Part shown: positions 6,976-12,923 of the stretch, piece by piece
Layout: each line of letters starts with the position of its first letter
Position numbering within the stretch: the first letter of the stretch is position 1
Assembly (NCBI GenBank): GCA_020350845.1
Contig: CP070725.1
Coordinates: 52,790 to 70,307 of the forward strand
DNA length: 17,518 bases
Direction of reading: 5' to 3'
Source of the DNA: Candidatus Bipolaricaulota bacterium
Lineage (GTDB): Bacteria; Bipolaricaulota; Bipolaricaulia; UBA7950; UBA9294
The notes under the pieces: generated by a model
Seen by the model: only the letters and a program-made list of their open reading frames with translations
Told to the model about the DNA's origin: nothing
Databases searched by the model: none
Translations under genes and position numbers: made by a program

Positions 6976-7512
6976 CTAGTCCTCCCCTTTCTCCTGCTCA
7001 AACTTCTTTCGTACCTCGCCAAGCACAACCGCCAGCTCGCGTACCTTGGCCTGGAGAACCACGGCCAATGCCCGAGCCGGGCTCGCGAGAAGCCCTGCCA
7101 TCTTGCTCAGCAGCTCTTCGCGAGACGGGAGCGTCGCGTAGCGCCGGAACTCGTCTTCGAGCACGAGCACGCCCTCGAACAGCCCTCCCCGCGGCTCGTA
7201 GTGAGGCTGGTAGGCCTTGCGGCACTCCTCGGAAACCTTGAACGGCGTCGCCGGGTCCTCGTAGCTGAGCGCCACCGCGATCGGCCCGGCGAACAGCTCC
7301 GCAAGCTCCTCGAGACCTGCTTCGCTCGCTGCGATACGCGCCAGCGTGTCCTTGACGACGCGGTACTCGAGCCCTGCGCTGCGGAACTTGCGGCGCAGCT
7401 CCACCATGTCGTTGGCGTTCAGCCCTCGGTAGTCGGCGAGCACAATCGCCGACGCGCTGTCAAACTTCTCCTTGAGGAGTGCGACTTCGTCGATCTTCGT
7501 TTGCGTTGGCAT
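6976..7512 (-). CDS. rplJ: 50S ribosomal protein L10
   Basis: This encodes 178 residues, the usual length for the stalk-base protein. The N-terminal rRNA-binding domain contains ADYRGLNANDMVELRRKFR and VVKDTLARIA. The C-terminal helix (about 150-178, charged with hydrophobic heptads) is where L7/L12 dimers dock. It starts 9 nt after the rplA stop with a TAGGAG ribosome site partly formed by that stop. That gap cannot hold a long L10-type autoregulatory leader, so if L10 feedback exists it must act within rplA or further upstream. Confidence 0.98.
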   Translation of the reverse strand: MPTQTKIDEVALLKEKFDSASAIVLADYRGLNANDMVELRRKFRSAGLEYRVVKDTLARIAASEAGLEELAELFAGPIAVALSYEDPATPFKVSEECRKAYQPHYEPRGGLFEGVLVLEDEFRRYATLPSREELLSKMAGLLASPARALAVVLQAKVRELAVVLGEVRKKFEQEKGED

Positions 7513-7521
7513 CGTGTTCTC

Positions 7522-8232
7522 CTACGCCGGTTCGCCTTCCGCCACCGAGGCCACCTCGGTGAGGTCGAGGTGGATCCCCGGACCCATGGTCGAGGAGATC
7601 GCCGCCTTCTTGATGTATCGCCCCTTGATCCCCTCTTCGGGACGAGCCTCCCCGATGCTCCGAAGGAGTGCCTCGAGGTTCTCACGCAGCGCCGCCACGT
7701 CGAACGACGCCTTCCCGAACACGGTATGGATCACGCCGTAACGATCGGTCCGGAACTCGACCATCCCGCTCTTCAGCTCGGAGACCGCACGCCCGACGTC
7801 CTTCGTCACCGTGCCCGTCTTCGGGCTCGGCATCAGCCCCCGCGGCCCGAGAAGCTTCCCGAGCTTGCCGACGACCGGCATCATGTCCGGGGACGCGACG
7901 ACCTTGTCGAACTCGAGCCACCCCTCCTGGATCCGCTTCGCCAGGTCTTCGCCGCCGACCTCGTCGGCACCGGCCGCCTCGGCCTCGGCCTGGCTTTCGC
8001 CCTTGGCGAACGCGATCACACGCACGGTCTTCCCCGTCCCGTGGGGAAGGTTGCACGTGCCACGGACGACCGTTTGCGCCGGACGGATCCCGAGGTTCAT
8101 CGAGAGCTCGGCGGTCTCGTCGAAGCCCGCCGTCGCGGACTCCTTGAGCGCGGCGACGGCGTCGCTGATCCCGTAGTTTCGCTCCGATTCGATCACCGCA
8201 GCCGCAGACTGGAATCGCTTACTGTGTCTCAC
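7522..8232 (-). CDS. rplA: 50S ribosomal protein L1
   Basis: This encodes 236 residues, typical for L1, the mobile-stalk protein that helps release deacylated tRNA from the E site. The N-terminal KRFQSA....YGISDAVAALK and the highly conserved LLGPRGLMPSPKTGTVT segment (about 130-146) identify it. The start is GTG at 8230-8232 and overlaps the rplK stop TGA by four bases (GTGA), so the two ribosomal proteins are translationally coupled as in other bacteria. L1 classically represses its own L11-L1 operon; no obvious binding site could be assigned by eye. Confidence 0.98.
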   Translation of the reverse strand: MRHSKRFQSAAAVIESERNYGISDAVAALKESATAGFDETAELSMNLGIRPAQTVVRGTCNLPHGTGKTVRVIAFAKGESQAEAEAAGADEVGGEDLAKRIQEGWLEFDKVVASPDMMPVVGKLGKLLGPRGLMPSPKTGTVTKDVGRAVSELKSGMVEFRTDRYGVIHTVFGKASFDVAALRENLEALLRSIGEARPEEGIKGRYIKKAAISSTMGPGIHLDLTEVASVAEGEPA

Positions 8233-8660
8233 GACGCGACCACCTCGACTCCCATGTTCTTCGCCGTGCCCCTGATGATGTTCATCGCCGCATCGAGGTC
8301 GACCGTGTTCATGTCCGGGAGCTTGCGTTCCGCGATCCGGCGGACCTGCTCCTCACTGATTCTCGCCACCTTCTGGCGGTTCGGCTCGGGAGAGCCGGAC
8401 TCGATCCCGGCGGCCATCTTGATCAGCTCCGCCGCCGGCGGCTGCTTGAGGACGAAGTCGTAGGTCCCGTCCACGTACACCGAGATCACGACGGGAATGA
8501 GCACGCCCTGCGACTCGCCCTTCGTGGCGTTGTTGAACTTCGTACAGAAGTCCATGATGTTCAGCTTGTGCTCCCCGAGCACCGGGCCCACCGGCGGCGC
8601 GGGCGTCGCCTGCCCTGCCGGAATGTGCAGCTTGATCTTGCCCGTCACTTGCTTCGCCAT
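8229..8660 (-). CDS. rplK: 50S ribosomal protein L11
   Basis: This encodes 143 residues, standard length. The N-terminal domain has the proline-rich helix APPVGPVLGEHKLNIMDFC that faces 23S rRNA helices 43/44 (the thiostrepton site). The C-terminal rRNA-binding domain ends TVDLDAAMNIIRGTAKNMGVEV. It forms the GTPase-associated centre with L10 and L12. It lies 21 nt after nusG, with AGGAGG 4 nt before the ATG, and overlaps rplA by four bases. Confidence 0.98.
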   Translation of the reverse strand: MAKQVTGKIKLHIPAGQATPAPPVGPVLGEHKLNIMDFCTKFNNATKGESQGVLIPVVISVYVDGTYDFVLKQPPAAELIKMAAGIESGSPEPNRQKVARISEEQVRRIAERKLPDMNTVDLDAAMNIIRGTAKNMGVEVVAS

Positions 8661-8681
8661 GCGTCCTCCTGCCCGGTCCCG

Positions 8682-9812
8682 CTAGAGCTTCTCGATTCCG
8701 TCGAATCCCAGGCTCACCGGTGTCTCACGACCGAAGATCTTGACCATCACGGTGACCTCTTCGGCTTCCTTGTCGATCTGCTTGACCTCGCCGGTGAAGT
8801 CGGCGAACGGGCCCTCCACGATCTCCACGACCTCCCCCACCGAAAAGTCGATCTCGACCTTCGGCTCGGAGGCCGACGCCACGCCCACAGCAGGTCCCGC
8901 CTGGGCGGCCGCAGGGACCTCGAGAAGCCCTGCCTTGCGCTTGATGAGCTTCATCTCCGGCCCCTCGATCGGCGCCGGCTTGAAGCGCGATCCGACGTAG
9001 CGCACCGCCCCCTTGACGCCGTCGATGAGCGCCATCATCTCGTCGTCCTCGAGCCCGATCCGGCCGAAGACGTAGCCCGGGAAGAGCCTCCGCTTCTCGA
9101 TCCGTTGGATCGTCACCACGCGCTTGTCCTTGTATTCCTTCACCTTGAGCAGCCCGGACGCGCGGCTCGTGACGTGGTCCTCGCCCTCGATCAGCTCGCC
9201 CTCGTCGAATTCCGACCCCTTGCGCAGCTTCACCAGGTTCTTCTCGTTCAGCAGTCGCGCGCGCTCCTTACCGTCCCCCTCTCGGAAGACGACGCGCCGC
9301 ACTTTGTCCCGAGCGACGATCGTTCCCCGATTGGCGACGACGAAGTGCTCGTCGCCGTCCGACGTGAGCGGGACGCCGTTGCGGATCTTCTCCCCGACGC
9401 GAATGTCGCGACGGATCCGCTTGTCCGCGGGGATCAGATACTCCTCCTCGTTGCGGTTCGTGAGCTCGACCACCACCCGCTGTAGCGCCTCGGTGTCCAC
9501 AACCTTTCCCTTGGACTCCATGTGCCGCGGCGGCTTGCGCGCGATGACCTCACCGCGAGCGATGCGCTCGTTCGGCTGCGCCACGAGATCGTACTCGTAC
9601 GGGATGCGGTACTCCGTTCCTGCCGTACGTCGGCTGCGTGAGGTGATGACCTCTTCCACGGGGACGAGGAAATACGTCTCCTCGCCGTCCACGGTGAAGC
9701 GCTCCAGCGCTCGCTCCCAACCGCGTTTCAGGACCCGATCGTTGAGATCGTCCTTGACCTTCAACTCGGACCCGGCGTAGGTCTGGATGGCGTACCACTT
9801 CTTCATCCGCAT
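8682..9812 (-). CDS. nusG: Transcription termination/antitermination protein NusG with large insertion domain
   Basis: The ATG at 9812 gives 376 residues, about twice the usual 180. AGGA lies 6 nt before this ATG; another ATG two codons later also fits, and a TTG at 9818 is unlikely. The NGN domain is split: it opens with KKWYAIQTYAGSELKVKDDL (about 4-23) and resumes with RRLFPGYVFGRI at about 241-252. Between them, residues 57-235 form an inserted domain with three copies of a pattern such as YLIP...RVGEKIRNGVPLT. An Ala/Gly linker (about 300-318) joins the KOW domain (326-376, EGPFADFTGEV and FGRETPVSL). NusG binds the polymerase clamp and couples it to Rho or the ribosome through KOW. The insertion resembles, from memory, domain II of Thermotoga maritima NusG. 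Confidence 0.97.
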   Translation of the reverse strand: MRMKKWYAIQTYAGSELKVKDDLNDRVLKRGWERALERFTVDGEETYFLVPVEEVITSRSRRTAGTEYRIPYEYDLVAQPNERIARGEVIARKPPRHMESKGKVVDTEALQRVVVELTNRNEEEYLIPADKRIRRDIRVGEKIRNGVPLTSDGDEHFVVANRGTIVARDKVRRVVFREGDGKERARLLNEKNLVKLRKGSEFDEGELIEGEDHVTSRASGLLKVKEYKDKRVVTIQRIEKRRLFPGYVFGRIGLEDDEMMALIDGVKGAVRYVGSRFKPAPIEGPEMKLIKRKAGLLEVPAAAQAGPAVGVASASEPKVEIDFSVGEVVEIVEGPFADFTGEVKQIDKEAEEVTVMVKIFGRETPVSLGFDGIEKL

Positions 9813-9820
9813 AGCCAATC

Positions 9821-10009
9821 CTAGAGAAGCGCGAAGAACCTGAGAATCGCCTGCAGCACAGTATCCACGCCCCAGATGTAGAGCGTCAGGACAACCGTGA
9901 GCAGCAGAATGAGCGCGGTCAGTGAGATGACCTCGTTGCGCGTCGGCCAGCTCACTCGCCGGACTTCGGATCGCACACCTTTCAGGTAGCCCATCACGCG
10001 CTCGAACAT
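9821..10009 (-). CDS. secE: Preprotein translocase subunit SecE
   Basis: This encodes 62 residues, the short single-span SecE typical of most bacteria. An amphipathic N-terminal helix ends in the conserved SWPTRNEV motif (about 20-27), followed by one transmembrane segment (about 28-55, LTALILLLTVVLTLYIWGV). SecE clamps SecY in the inner membrane. A purine-rich site (AAGGGGAG) precedes the ATG. It sits in its usual place, between tRNA-Trp and nusG, with the nusG ATG only 8 nt after its stop. Confidence 0.96.
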   Translation of the reverse strand: MFERVMGYLKGVRSEVRRVSWPTRNEVISLTALILLLTVVLTLYIWGVDTVLQAILRFFALL

Positions 10010-10037
10010 CTCACTCCCCTTCCACGATCTCCGCTTG

Positions 10038-10110
10038 CAGGCCCGGGAGGACTTGAACCCCCAGCCTTCCGATTTGGAGTCGGACGCTCTGCCAGTTGAG
10101 CTACGGGCCT
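10038..10110 (-). tRNA. trnW: tRNA-Trp(CCA)
   Basis: The 73-nt cloverleaf has acceptor AGGCCCG/CGGGCCT, D-stem GCTC/GAGC, anticodon stem TCCGA/TCGGA with loop CTCCAAA (anticodon CCA), T-loop TTCAAGT and discriminator G. The 3' CCA is not encoded (GCAA follows). Its position between rpmG and secE is the common one. Confidence 0.97.
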
Positions 10111-10130
10111 ATCCTCCGACGGCGCGCCGC

Positions 10131-10295
10131 TCACACTTCCTTGTGAGGCGTATGCTTGCGGCACCACCGGCAGTACTTGTTCAGGGTCAGCTTGTCGCGC
10201 ACGTTGTTGCGGTTGCGCTTCGTCTGGTAGTTACGACGAGAGCACTCCCCGCACGCGAGGCTGACGTTGAGAACGTGTTCGGATTTCTTCGCCAT
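10131..10295 (-). CDS. rpmG: 50S ribosomal protein L33
   Basis: This small gene encodes 54 residues. The product begins MAKKSEHVLN and contains the L33 core YQTKRNRNN...LNKYC. Four cysteines in two CxxC pairs (C15/C18 and C42/C45) form the zinc-ribbon (C+) version of L33. It starts 9 nt after the tuf stop and ends 20 nt before tRNA-Trp, the conserved tuf-rpmG-trnW-secE order. The ribosome site is weak, consistent with reinitiation after tuf. Confidence 0.95.
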   Translation of the reverse strand: MAKKSEHVLNVSLACGECSRRNYQTKRNRNNVRDKLTLNKYCRWCRKHTPHKEV

Positions 10296-10304
10296 CGGCT
10301 GTGC

Positions 10305-11504
10305 CTACTCGACGATCTTGGTGACCACGCCCGAGGCGATCGTCTTCCCGCCCTCGCGCACCGCGAAACGCAGTCCCTCGTCCATCGCGATGTGGTGAAT
10401 CAGCTCACCGATGATCTTCACGTGGTCCCCGGGCATGACCATCTCGACGCCCTCGGGAAGCGTGACCGCTCCGGTGATGTCCGTCGTGCGGAAGTAGAAC
10501 TGCGGGCGGTAGCCGGTGAAGAACGGGCTGTGCCGGCCCCCTTCGTCCCGAGTCAGCACGTAGATCTCGCCTTCGAACCTGGTGTGCGGCGTGATCGACT
10601 TCGGGGCGGAGACCACCTGGCCTCGCTCGACCTCGTCCTTCTCGATGCCGCGCAAGAGAATGCCCACATTGTCGCCGGCGATCGCGTAGTCGAGGATCTT
10701 GTTGAACATTTCCAGGCTGGTGGCCACCGTCTTCTCCGGCTCGTCGTGAATGCCGACGATCTCGACTTCCATCCCCGGCGTGATCTTTCCGCGCTCGACG
10801 CGCCCGGTGACGACCGTACCGCGTCCCTTGATCGAGAAGATGTCCTCGATCGGCATCAGGAACGGACGATCCTCATCGCGCTCGGGGAGCGGGATGTACG
10901 AGTCGACCGCTTCCATGAGGTCGATGATCGGCTTGCACGCCTCGTGGGACGGGTCGTCTCCGTGTTCCATCGCGGCGAACGCGTTGCCGCGGATGATCGG
11001 CACTTCATCGCCGGGGAACTCGTACTCGGAGAGCAGCTCACGGATCTCCATCTCGACGAGATCGATCAACTCGGGGTCGTCCACGAGGTCGATCTTGCTC
11101 AGGAACACGACCATCGCGGGCACGTTCACCTGCTTCGCGAGAAGCACGTGCTCGCGGGTCTGCGGCATCGGACCGTCGTTCGCTGCGACCACGAGAATGG
11201 CGCCGTCCATCTGCGCGGCGCCGGTGATCATGTTCTTGATGTAGTCGGCGTGCCCCGGGCAGTCGATGTGCGCGTAGTGACGTGCCTCGGTCTGGTACTC
11301 CACGTGCCGGACGTTGATCGTGATTCCGCGCGCCTTCTCCTCGGGAGCGTTGTCGATGTCCTCGAAGGCCATCGCTTTGGCCTGGCCGGCGGCGGCGAGG
11401 ATCTTCGTGATCGCCGATGTGAGAGTCGTCTTCCCGTGATCGATATGCCCGATCGTGCCCACGTTCAGGTGGGGCTTGGTCCGCTCAAACGCTTCCTTCG
11501 CCAT
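10305..11504 (-). CDS. tuf: Elongation factor Tu
   Basis: This encodes 399 residues, full length. EF-Tu delivers aminoacyl-tRNA to the ribosome with GTP hydrolysis. G1 (GHIDHGKT, 19-26), switch I (RGITIN, 59-64) and G3 with the catalytic His (DCPGHADY, 81-88) are normal, as are domains II (GRGTVVTGRVERG) and III (GGRHSPFFTGYRPQFYFRTTD, EMVMPGDHV). Two guanine-specificity motifs are altered: G4 is SKID (136-139) instead of NKxD, and G5 is GNAF (173-176) instead of the usual GSAL. Both were checked at nucleotide level (AGC and AAC codons). AAGGAGG precedes the ATG by about 10 nt. The overall sequence is otherwise very conserved, so the gene is functional by all appearances. Confidence 0.98.
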   Translation of the reverse strand: MAKEAFERTKPHLNVGTIGHIDHGKTTLTSAITKILAAAGQAKAMAFEDIDNAPEEKARGITINVRHVEYQTEARHYAHIDCPGHADYIKNMITGAAQMDGAILVVAANDGPMPQTREHVLLAKQVNVPAMVVFLSKIDLVDDPELIDLVEMEIRELLSEYEFPGDEVPIIRGNAFAAMEHGDDPSHEACKPIIDLMEAVDSYIPLPERDEDRPFLMPIEDIFSIKGRGTVVTGRVERGKITPGMEVEIVGIHDEPEKTVATSLEMFNKILDYAIAGDNVGILLRGIEKDEVERGQVVSAPKSITPHTRFEGEIYVLTRDEGGRHSPFFTGYRPQFYFRTTDITGAVTLPEGVEMVMPGDHVKIIGELIHHIAMDEGLRFAVREGGKTIASGVVTKIVE

Positions 11505-11543
11505 CTCTGCTGAACCTCCTTACCTCCAACCAGTCTTCAAACC

Positions 11544-11573
11544 ACAATCAGGGATCGACGTTGAACTCGTCAA
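11544..11573 (-). promoter_or_regulatory. Weak candidate promoter before tuf
   Basis: On the minus strand TTGACG (11568-11573) is followed after 18 nt by GATTGT (11544-11549), which matches only half of the -10 consensus. It lies between tRNA-Thr(GGT) and tuf and might add tuf transcription beyond the upstream tRNA promoter. Low support. Confidence 0.25.
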
Positions 11574-11593
11574 TCCCGTCACGTCCAAGCGAC

Positions 11594-11666
11594 AGCCCGC
11601 GATCGGAATCGAACCGACGACCTCCCCCTTACCAAGGGGGTGCTCTACCGCCTGAGCTACACGGGC
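11594..11666 (-). tRNA. trnT: tRNA-Thr(GGT)
   Basis: The 73-nt cloverleaf has acceptor GCCCGTG/CGCGGGC (one G-T pair), D-stem GCTC/GAGC, anticodon stem CCCCC/GGGGG with loop TTGGTAA (anticodon GGT), T-arm GTCGG/CCGAT and discriminator T. CCA is not encoded. It is the last tRNA before tuf, as in E. coli. Confidence 0.97.
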
Positions 11667-11713
11667 GTTCCGTACGTTCCGCAGTGTACTCAACGCCCTC
11701 GCGGATTGCCATG

Positions 11714-11796
11714 TGGAGGGGGAGGGATTCGAACCCCCGTAGGCGTCCGCCAACGGATTTACAGTCCGCCCCGTTTGGCCGCTTCGGTACCCCTCC
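11714..11796 (-). tRNA. trnY: tRNA-Tyr(GTA)
   Basis: The 83-nt class II tRNA has acceptor GGAGGGG/CCCCTCC, anticodon stem GCGGA/TCCGT with loop CTGTAAA (anticodon GTA), a long variable arm (GGCGGACGCC hairpin), T-loop TTCGAAT and discriminator A. CCA is not encoded. Confidence 0.97.
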
Positions 11797-11813
11797 GAAC
11801 AGCAATAAGCCGG

Positions 11814-11886
11814 AGCCAGCGGCCAGAATCGAACTGGCAACCTACTGATTACAAGTCAGTTGCTCTACCGATTGAGCTACGCTGGC
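11814..11886 (-). tRNA. trnT: tRNA-Thr(TGT)
   Basis: The 73-nt cloverleaf has fully paired acceptor GCCAGCG/CGCTGGC, anticodon stem ACTGA/TCAGT with loop CTTGTAA (anticodon TGT), T-arm GCCAG/CTGGC and discriminator T. CCA is not encoded. It is the first transcribed gene of the tRNA-tuf-rpoB cluster, about 18 nt after the predicted transcription start. Confidence 0.97.
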
Positions 11887-11910
11887 ACGCAAACCACTCG
11901 ATCAGCAGTG

Positions 11911-11939
11911 ATTGTAGCCCTCGCCCTGAGGGGAGTCAA
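11911..11939 (-). promoter_or_regulatory. Strong sigma70-type promoter for the tRNA-tuf cluster
   Basis: On the minus strand TTGACT (11934-11939) and TACAAT (11911-11916) are separated by exactly 17 nt, each one base from consensus. A GC-rich stretch follows the -10 (CACTGCTG), which may serve as discriminator. The -35 box contains the stop codon TGA of the upstream YjbQ gene. It is expected to give high, growth-linked expression of the tRNAs and downstream genes. Confidence 0.85.
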
Positions 11940-12328
11940 CCCCCGATGTGGAGCAAGATGCGGCGATCCCTGGGGCCGTCGAATTCGGCGAAGAACACGG
12001 CCTGCCAGCGTCCGAGACAGAGCTCGCCGGCCACGATCGGAAGCCACACCGAGTGGCCGACGAGCGTCGCCTTCACGTGCGCTGGGGCGTTCCCCTCGGC
12101 GTGCGTCCACCGCCCGTCGTCGGGCACGAGCCGTCGCAGGAAGCTCTGGATATCGTCCCCCACTGCCGGATCGTACCCCTCGTTGACGAACAGTCCGGCG
12201 GTAGTGTGCGGGCAGTAGACGAGGCACGCGCCGGAGTCCGCACCGCCGTCGCGCACCGCCTCCCTGAGGCTCTCCGTGAGATCGATCAGCTCTTCTCGAG
12301 ACGTCGTCCGCAGCGGGATCTCAAGCAT
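11936..12328 (-). CDS. yjbQ: YjbQ/UPF0047 family protein
   Basis: This encodes 130 residues from the ATG at 12328; a GTG at 12340 would add four. It matches the UPF0047/YjbQ family along its length: an opening beta strand LEIPLRTTSREELIDLT, the conserved CPHTTAGLFVNE (39-50), HAEGNAPAHVKATLVG (76-91) and LGRWQAVFFAEFDGPRDR (105-122). Family members are small trimeric proteins; E. coli YjbQ has weak thiamine-phosphate synthase activity, and the physiological role is unsettled. The conserved His and Glu residues of the putative active site are present. The start overlaps the end of the CBS-protein gene by 8 nt, so it is the third gene of the EF-G-like operon. Its stop lies in the promoter of the tRNA cluster. 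Confidence 0.9.
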   Translation of the reverse strand: MLEIPLRTTSREELIDLTESLREAVRDGGADSGACLVYCPHTTAGLFVNEGYDPAVGDDIQSFLRRLVPDDGRWTHAEGNAPAHVKATLVGHSVWLPIVAGELCLGRWQAVFFAEFDGPRDRRILLHIGG

Positions 12329-12923
12329 CCGCAGGAGCACTCGCCGTGAGCGCGGCCTCGAGATCGCGGCACAGCCGCTCGCGATCGTCGACCCCCTGCA
12401 GACGGAGGACCATCCCCCGGCGGTCGCCGTTCCCCGTGGCGCGATCTCCCACGAGGCTCAGCAACTGAGCGTCGTGCTCGCGGAGGACGTCGAGAACGCG
12501 GTAGATGTCCTCGTTCCCCGGTCGTACATGGACGGTCACCCGCGTGCCTTCGACCCCAATGCCGAGGGCCGAGGCGAGCGCGCGGAGCACCTCCGTCTGA
12601 GAGATGATCCCCACGAGCCGCCGCTCGTCGACGACGGGCAGGACGACGAGCTGATTGGCGAGCATGAGGAGCGCCGCGCGCTCCACCGTGTCCTCCGGCG
12701 ACACCGCGAAGCGCGCGTCGGAGCGCACCTTGGAGACCGGGATCGAGAGGTCCTCGGTGGACTTGAACGCCCCGCGGGTGAGGAACCCCTCGAGGGCGCC
12801 TTCCTCGTCGGCGACGAGGAGCAGCCCGAAGCCGTGCTCGTCCATCAGCTGCCGCGCGTCCTCGAGCGATGCCGTCGGCCGGATCGTCACCGGGTCGCGC
12901 CTCATGAACTGCGAAACGTTCAT
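12321..12923 (-). CDS. CBS-domain pair plus ACT-like domain protein (AcuB-type)
   Basis: This encodes 200 residues. Two CBS motifs form a Bateman module: about 1-58 (MNVSQFMRRDPVTIRPTASL, then GFGLLLVADEEGALEGFLTRG) and 62-120 (VSPEDTVERAALLM, VVLPVVDERRLVGIISQTEVLRAL). The C-terminal part (126-190, GTRVTVHVRPGNEDIYRVLDVLREHDAQLLSL) has the ACT-like pattern seen in AcuB-type proteins. Such modules usually sense adenine nucleotides or amino acids and regulate a partner; none is identified here. The ATG overlaps the stop of the EF-G-like gene by four bases (ATGA), and the YjbQ gene overlaps its 3' end, which suggests the three proteins are made together. The molecular target is unknown. Confidence 0.88.
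   Translation of the reverse strand: MNVSQFMRRDPVTIRPTASLEDARQLMDEHGFGLLLVADEEGALEGFLTRGAFKSTEDLSIPVSKVRSDARFAVSPEDTVERAALLMLANQLVVLPVVDERRLVGIISQTEVLRALASALGIGVEGTRVTVHVRPGNEDIYRVLDVLREHDAQLLSLVGDRATGNGDRRGMVLRLQGVDDRERLCRDLEAALTASAPADA

Noticed and set aside
3479..6979. Two long plus-strand open frames (693 and 472 codons) opposite rpoB and rplL
   Set aside because: They are mirror images of conserved genes, with compositions dominated by Arg, Leu, Asp and Val typical of antisense frames in GC-rich DNA.
9813..9818. TTG at 9818 as nusG start, giving 378 residues
   Set aside because: The AGGA ribosome site would touch the TTG, while it is spaced 6 nt from the ATG at 9812; NusG proteins start close to the KKWY motif.
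10035..11513. Plus-strand open frame of 492 codons opposite tuf and across tRNA-Trp
   Set aside because: It spans a tRNA gene and the antisense of EF-Tu, so it cannot be a real protein gene.
11667..11713. Possible tRNA-Gly between tRNA-Tyr and tRNA-Thr(GGT)
   Set aside because: The 47-nt gap is too short and shows no T-loop or anticodon arm.
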